Assembly: GCF_009741275.1 (NCBI RefSeq)
Contig: NZ_WOWS01000003.1
Span: 248,001 to 312,000 of the forward strand
Origin: Winogradskyella endarachnes
GTDB taxonomy: Bacteria > Bacteroidota > Bacteroidia > Flavobacteriales > Flavobacteriaceae
DNA: 64,000 nucleotides
Direction: 5' to 3'
Part shown: in pieces, positions 60,956 through 64,000 of the stretch
Layout of the letters: each line of letters starts with the position of its first letter
Numbering within the stretch: the first letter of the stretch is position 1
Translations under genes and position numbers: made by a program
The notes under the pieces: model-generated
What the model saw: the letters and a program-made list of their open reading frames with translations, nothing else
Databases searched by the model: none
What the model was told of the DNA's origin: nothing

Positions 60956-62470
60956 TTAATTAGAAATATATTTAAAAGCTGGCTTTTTTGCCCCATTTTT
61001 ATCAATAAACCCAAAATGCTTTTGAGTGTTTCTACGCCAAGGTCGTCTGCCTACAACGGCTGTTGGCACCTCAGTAAAATCATATAAAGTCCAAGACATA
61101 AATTGTAAATTATTTGCAGCAATTTGTTCTTGGATTTTTTTATGGTAATTGGCTTGGTCTTCCTCAGACGACCCAAAAGGTTTCCAAAAACCAGAATAGG
61201 AAGACAATCCAAACTCTTGAAGAACCAAAGGCTTATTAGGTATTTCTGTTTTTAATGCTGAAACTGCTGCATCCAAATTTTCTAAATTTTCATAATAATG
61301 AAACGATATAAAATCAACTTTATCTTTTAATATTGTAGCACTTTGTGTATTAGACCAGCCAATAGTAACAGGATGAATGCTATCTGTAGCTTTTACTAAA
61401 TCAATCATATTGTCTAACCAAGCAATAACATTGTCTTGTCCTCGCGATTCAAAATCTAAATTAGGTTCGTTTTTAATATCCCAAGCTAATAAGGCCTTAT
61501 GGTCTTTTACAGCATTAACAATCGCTTCTGCGTGACGCTGATTTAAGGTCCAATTCATTATAGAATAATCTCCAAAAAAATCAAACAAGGTTAATACTAC
61601 GTTTAATTGGTTGGCTTCTGCAACATCTAAAGTTCGTTTTAATTTTTCAATTTTTTTAGCATCAACATGTTCCTTTCCAAAGTCTTCATATTGCACAAAA
61701 AGACGTACAGAATTTAAACCAGCGTCTTTAATAATTTTAAAATCCTTTGCAATAGTATCTGTAGAGAATTCATCGCCAAACATATCCCAAGGATTTGCTT
61801 GTGGATAGTAATTAATACCTTTAATATTTAAACTATCTACGTTTATTTGTTGCGATTCATTGTTATAAATATCTGCACTATCTTTTACTAAATGTCTAAT
61901 ACGCCAAAAGCCGTCTTCTAGTAAAAATACCATTTGATAAGTAGATGTTTCTGTGGTTTCGTGTATGAGTGCTTTAGCTTTATATACACGTTTGTATTCT
62001 ATAACATTACGGTCTGTAATTACGGCTAATTGACCATCTTGACTAAAATACTCTAACGTAGGATTATGGCTTAAGGTTGTCGCCTCAATACTGATGTCTT
62101 GTGCTTTGTTTAAATCTATAAAGGCAAACAAGTTTTCTCTTGCACTGTCTGTATAATAGTCCTTAATTCCCGCCGTTTTATTACTCTTATAGGCAATTTG
62201 TTTTACGTACCAAGCATCTAAATAATCATGCTGAATGGCATTTAAGGTTTGGTCGTCCATGGGTCTGCCTTCATTTTGCAAGGGTTCCCAAACCATTTTT
62301 GGTGCGTATTGGTCTACCTTTTTAATTTCGGTATGTAGCATGGTGCTGCGGTCGGCTCCTGTATTTAAGTAACTAAATAGTGCGCTTAGACCAGAAATAA
62401 TTAAGGCTACAATCATAATATATGAGGCAATTAAAATGGTACGTAATATATTTTTGTTAAGACTTACCAT
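60956..62470 (-). CDS. Membrane-anchored GH5/GH2-like glycoside hydrolase
   Basis: A 504-residue protein with one N-terminal transmembrane helix (about residues 12-32). A region of ~180 residues without assigned fold follows, then a TIM-barrel glycosidase (about 210-504). The catalytic Glu pair is visible as AWDIKNEPN (acid/base) and LVLQEFGLSS (nucleophile), the clan GH-A pattern. Clan GH-A includes mannanases, cellulases and glucanases; the exact substrate is not clear. Membrane anchoring within a polysaccharide locus fits trimming or release of the polymer. It overlaps the next gene by 7 bp. Confidence 0.82.
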   Translation of the reverse strand: MVSLNKNILRTILIASYIMIVALIISGLSALFSYLNTGADRSTMLHTEIKKVDQYAPKMVWEPLQNEGRPMDDQTLNAIQHDYLDAWYVKQIAYKSNKTAGIKDYYTDSARENLFAFIDLNKAQDISIEATTLSHNPTLEYFSQDGQLAVITDRNVIEYKRVYKAKALIHETTETSTYQMVFLLEDGFWRIRHLVKDSADIYNNESQQINVDSLNIKGINYYPQANPWDMFGDEFSTDTIAKDFKIIKDAGLNSVRLFVQYEDFGKEHVDAKKIEKLKRTLDVAEANQLNVVLTLFDFFGDYSIMNWTLNQRHAEAIVNAVKDHKALLAWDIKNEPNLDFESRGQDNVIAWLDNMIDLVKATDSIHPVTIGWSNTQSATILKDKVDFISFHYYENLENLDAAVSALKTEIPNKPLVLQEFGLSSYSGFWKPFGSSEEDQANYHKKIQEQIAANNLQFMSWTLYDFTEVPTAVVGRRPWRRNTQKHFGFIDKNGAKKPAFKYISN

Positions 62471-63684
62471 AGCTTAATAGATTTAAATTCTTTGGATAAG
62501 CCAGCGGTTTCAATCTTAAAATTATAACTGCCGTTTTTATAAATAGCTGGTTTTAGTTTAAAACTAGTATACCCATTAAAAGATGTTTTGGTCAATGTAG
62601 TAATAAGTGCATTGTCTTGGTAAATATGTAGTTTTATATGCAATCCATCTGGTATCATTTGTCCCATAAAACTTTGCAAAGGACCTATGCTGATTTGTCG
62701 GTTATGTTCTGAAAATTCTACATCAAAATCTTTAACAACTTGTTTGTAGCTAATAGAAATACTATTACTTTCAGACATACCATCTACATAGGCTTTTATA
62801 CTCCATTTATCCGCAAAATCTGGATGAATAATTTTTGAATTCGCAATACCATCAATCGTGGTTCCAGTGGTTTTTAAAATGTTACCTTTTCCGTTTGTAA
62901 TAAAAAACGTAACAAATGTACCATCGCTTACCACGTTGTTCTGTTTATCTTTTATTGTTGTAGTCCATAACGTAGTTACCTGATTTCCGTCTGCATAATC
63001 GTGCGGTCTTGTTACAGAAATTTTAAAGTCTGTTGGTATGGATGGCATCACATTTATAGTAAATTCTTTAGAATTGATACCTAGACTTTCTGAAGATACC
63101 AACATTCTTCCACTTTCTCGTTTAGAATATATATTTCTGTAGGCAATTAAATTTTTAGTGTATATATCAAAGCCTTCTTCTGAATTTAAAAACTGAAATT
63201 TGGCATCAACTAAAGTATGTGTTGGTACAGGATTGTCTAAAGAATCCGTTGGTATAACCACCAATGTGGTATAATCTTTTCCGCCTGCTTCAATACTTGG
63301 TGGTCCAATATAAGTTTCCATAGTGGCTACTTCTGGTTTTGGTAAGATGTTTAATTTTCCTGAAAGTGATTTGCTGTTGTCCAGTAAAGTCCAGTTAACA
63401 GTACCAATTTTTTTAGTGATATTTTCAGGTATAACAAATTCTAAGGTGTTGTTTTTTAAGCTTGAAGAAATAACGGTAGAACCATAACTGTTAGAACAGT
63501 ATAAATCTAATGGTACATCATTTGAAGTTGAAAATCTAAGCACAATAGGTTGACCAACTTCAAATTTGGTTTGTGTAGAAATTAATGTTATTTCAGTTGA
63601 AGCAACTTTAGTGTGTTGCACAACAGCAAACGATGATAATAACATCAACCCTAAAAGTAATAAGTATGTACGTTTTATTTGCAT
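62464..63684 (-). CDS. Exported multi-domain Ig-like protein
   Basis: A 406-residue secreted protein (signal MQIKRTYLLLLGLMLLSSFA). The rest is beta-rich with about three Ig-like or bacterial-Ig (Big) domains, including TFVTFFITNGKGNILKTTGT near residue 255. No enzyme motif. Its start overlaps the stop of the upstream gene by one base, and its end overlaps the glycosidase start, so the three form a tight operon. It is probably a structural or scaffold partner of the glycosidase at the cell envelope. Confidence 0.72.
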   Translation of the reverse strand: MQIKRTYLLLLGLMLLSSFAVVQHTKVASTEITLISTQTKFEVGQPIVLRFSTSNDVPLDLYCSNSYGSTVISSSLKNNTLEFVIPENITKKIGTVNWTLLDNSKSLSGKLNILPKPEVATMETYIGPPSIEAGGKDYTTLVVIPTDSLDNPVPTHTLVDAKFQFLNSEEGFDIYTKNLIAYRNIYSKRESGRMLVSSESLGINSKEFTINVMPSIPTDFKISVTRPHDYADGNQVTTLWTTTIKDKQNNVVSDGTFVTFFITNGKGNILKTTGTTIDGIANSKIIHPDFADKWSIKAYVDGMSESNSISISYKQVVKDFDVEFSEHNRQISIGPLQSFMGQMIPDGLHIKLHIYQDNALITTLTKTSFNGYTSFKLKPAIYKNGSYNFKIETAGLSKEFKSIKLW

Positions 63685-64000
63685 TAATTAGGACTTCCTA
63701 TATAGGTGTTAATTTCAATTTTAATTCCACTAAAATCGAGATGTTCAATGGGTTGTAATTCCGCATTGGTATGATTTTTAATTCTATTTGGCACTATTTT
63801 ATCAGAGATATCTTCGTTTGGTAAACCGTTTACAAAGATGTTTTTCATGTCATCGTTTATTATCTTAACATCGCCATCAATTATAATAGGATATTCAAAA
63901 TGTTGCTTACGTTGTTGTCTCACACCAGCTTTTACAAACATATGGTCTACCCAAACCATGTTTTGGTCGTTATCATAATAGGTTATTAATAATTGAGGAA
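63684..64000 (-). CDS. Hypothetical envelope protein (partial, runs off right edge)
   Basis: The frame is open from the right edge (visible residues PQLLITYYDNDQNMVWVD) to a stop at 63684, ending INTYIGSPN; an internal Met at 63959 is probably not the start. About 104 codons lie in the window. The visible part reads as a beta-rich domain. It is translationally coupled to the Ig-like protein and belongs to the same operon. No family recognised. Confidence 0.6.
   Translation of the reverse strand, partial: PQLLITYYDNDQNMVWVDHMFVKAGVRQQRKQHFEYPIIIDGDVKIINDDMKNIFVNGLPNEDISDKIVPNRIKNHTNAELQPIEHLDFSGIKIEINTYIGSPN

Overview
The window is AT-rich DNA from a member of the Bacteroidota, most likely a marine-type Flavobacteriaceae (inference; genus not determinable here). 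Evidence: TAnnTTTG -7 promoter boxes, type IX secretion C-terminal sorting domains, DUF4230/DUF4260/YHYH proteins, BfmA/BtgA-type mobilization proteins, and poly-T terminators with little Shine-Dalgarno signal.

Two very different halves meet near 24,995. Positions 1-24,995 look like a decayed integrative or mobilizable island. It opens with a truncated N6-adenine DNA methyltransferase. A mobilization block follows on the minus strand: coupling ATPase, DUF5712/MobB-like relaxase, BfmA/BtgA accessory protein, a candidate oriT, a RadC-like JAB protein, SSB, a strongly hairpinned non-coding stretch, DUF932, and several genes broken by in-frame stops or frameshifts. Cargo follows: DUF2938, an alpha/beta hydrolase, a Crp-like regulator, three secreted proteins, a MerR/cysteine-hydrolase module, a YciI protein and a lipoprotein. 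Wrecked IS1182, IS110 and IS3 transposases lie between them. The right edge is a 23-nt sequence matching the 3' end of a tRNA-Asp, followed by a terminator, as expected for integration into that tRNA gene.

From 25 kb on the DNA is dense, intact chromosome: a small secreted peptide with a TPR histidine kinase/response regulator pair; a BlaI/M56 module with three visible operators; a TPR protein and lipoprotein; a GT2/flippase-like pair; ruvC and hemW, joined by an inverted pair of GC-rich palindromes that has entered both reading frames; and several small conserved proteins.

The most interesting part is 40.9-60.4 kb. A seven-gene, mostly overlapping operon encodes a receiver, an H-NOX heme sensor, a PAS histidine kinase, a FIST-domain sensor (the family of NosP), a second histidine kinase, an Hpt protein and a LytTR regulator. 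This has the parts list of a dual nitric-oxide phosphorelay. Seven promoters in the neighbourhood share the same architecture: two half-sites (consensus roughly CATTCGTCTATA) 20-21 bp apart, the second lying 60-61 bp upstream of a -7 box. They sit in front of a small membrane protein, the operon itself, a predicted ~72-nt small RNA, a CAP-domain lipoprotein, a large type IX secreted protein, a polysaccharide flippase/glycosyltransferase operon and a duplicated glycosyltransferase. I infer a local LytTR regulon that connects gas sensing to surface polysaccharide and secreted proteins. The 52.6-64 kb end is an exopolysaccharide-like locus (TPR/YaiO porin, receiver-GT2 fusion, flippase, two GT4 enzymes, membrane-anchored glycosidase and Ig-like partners). 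It contains three tandem ~168-bp structured repeats.
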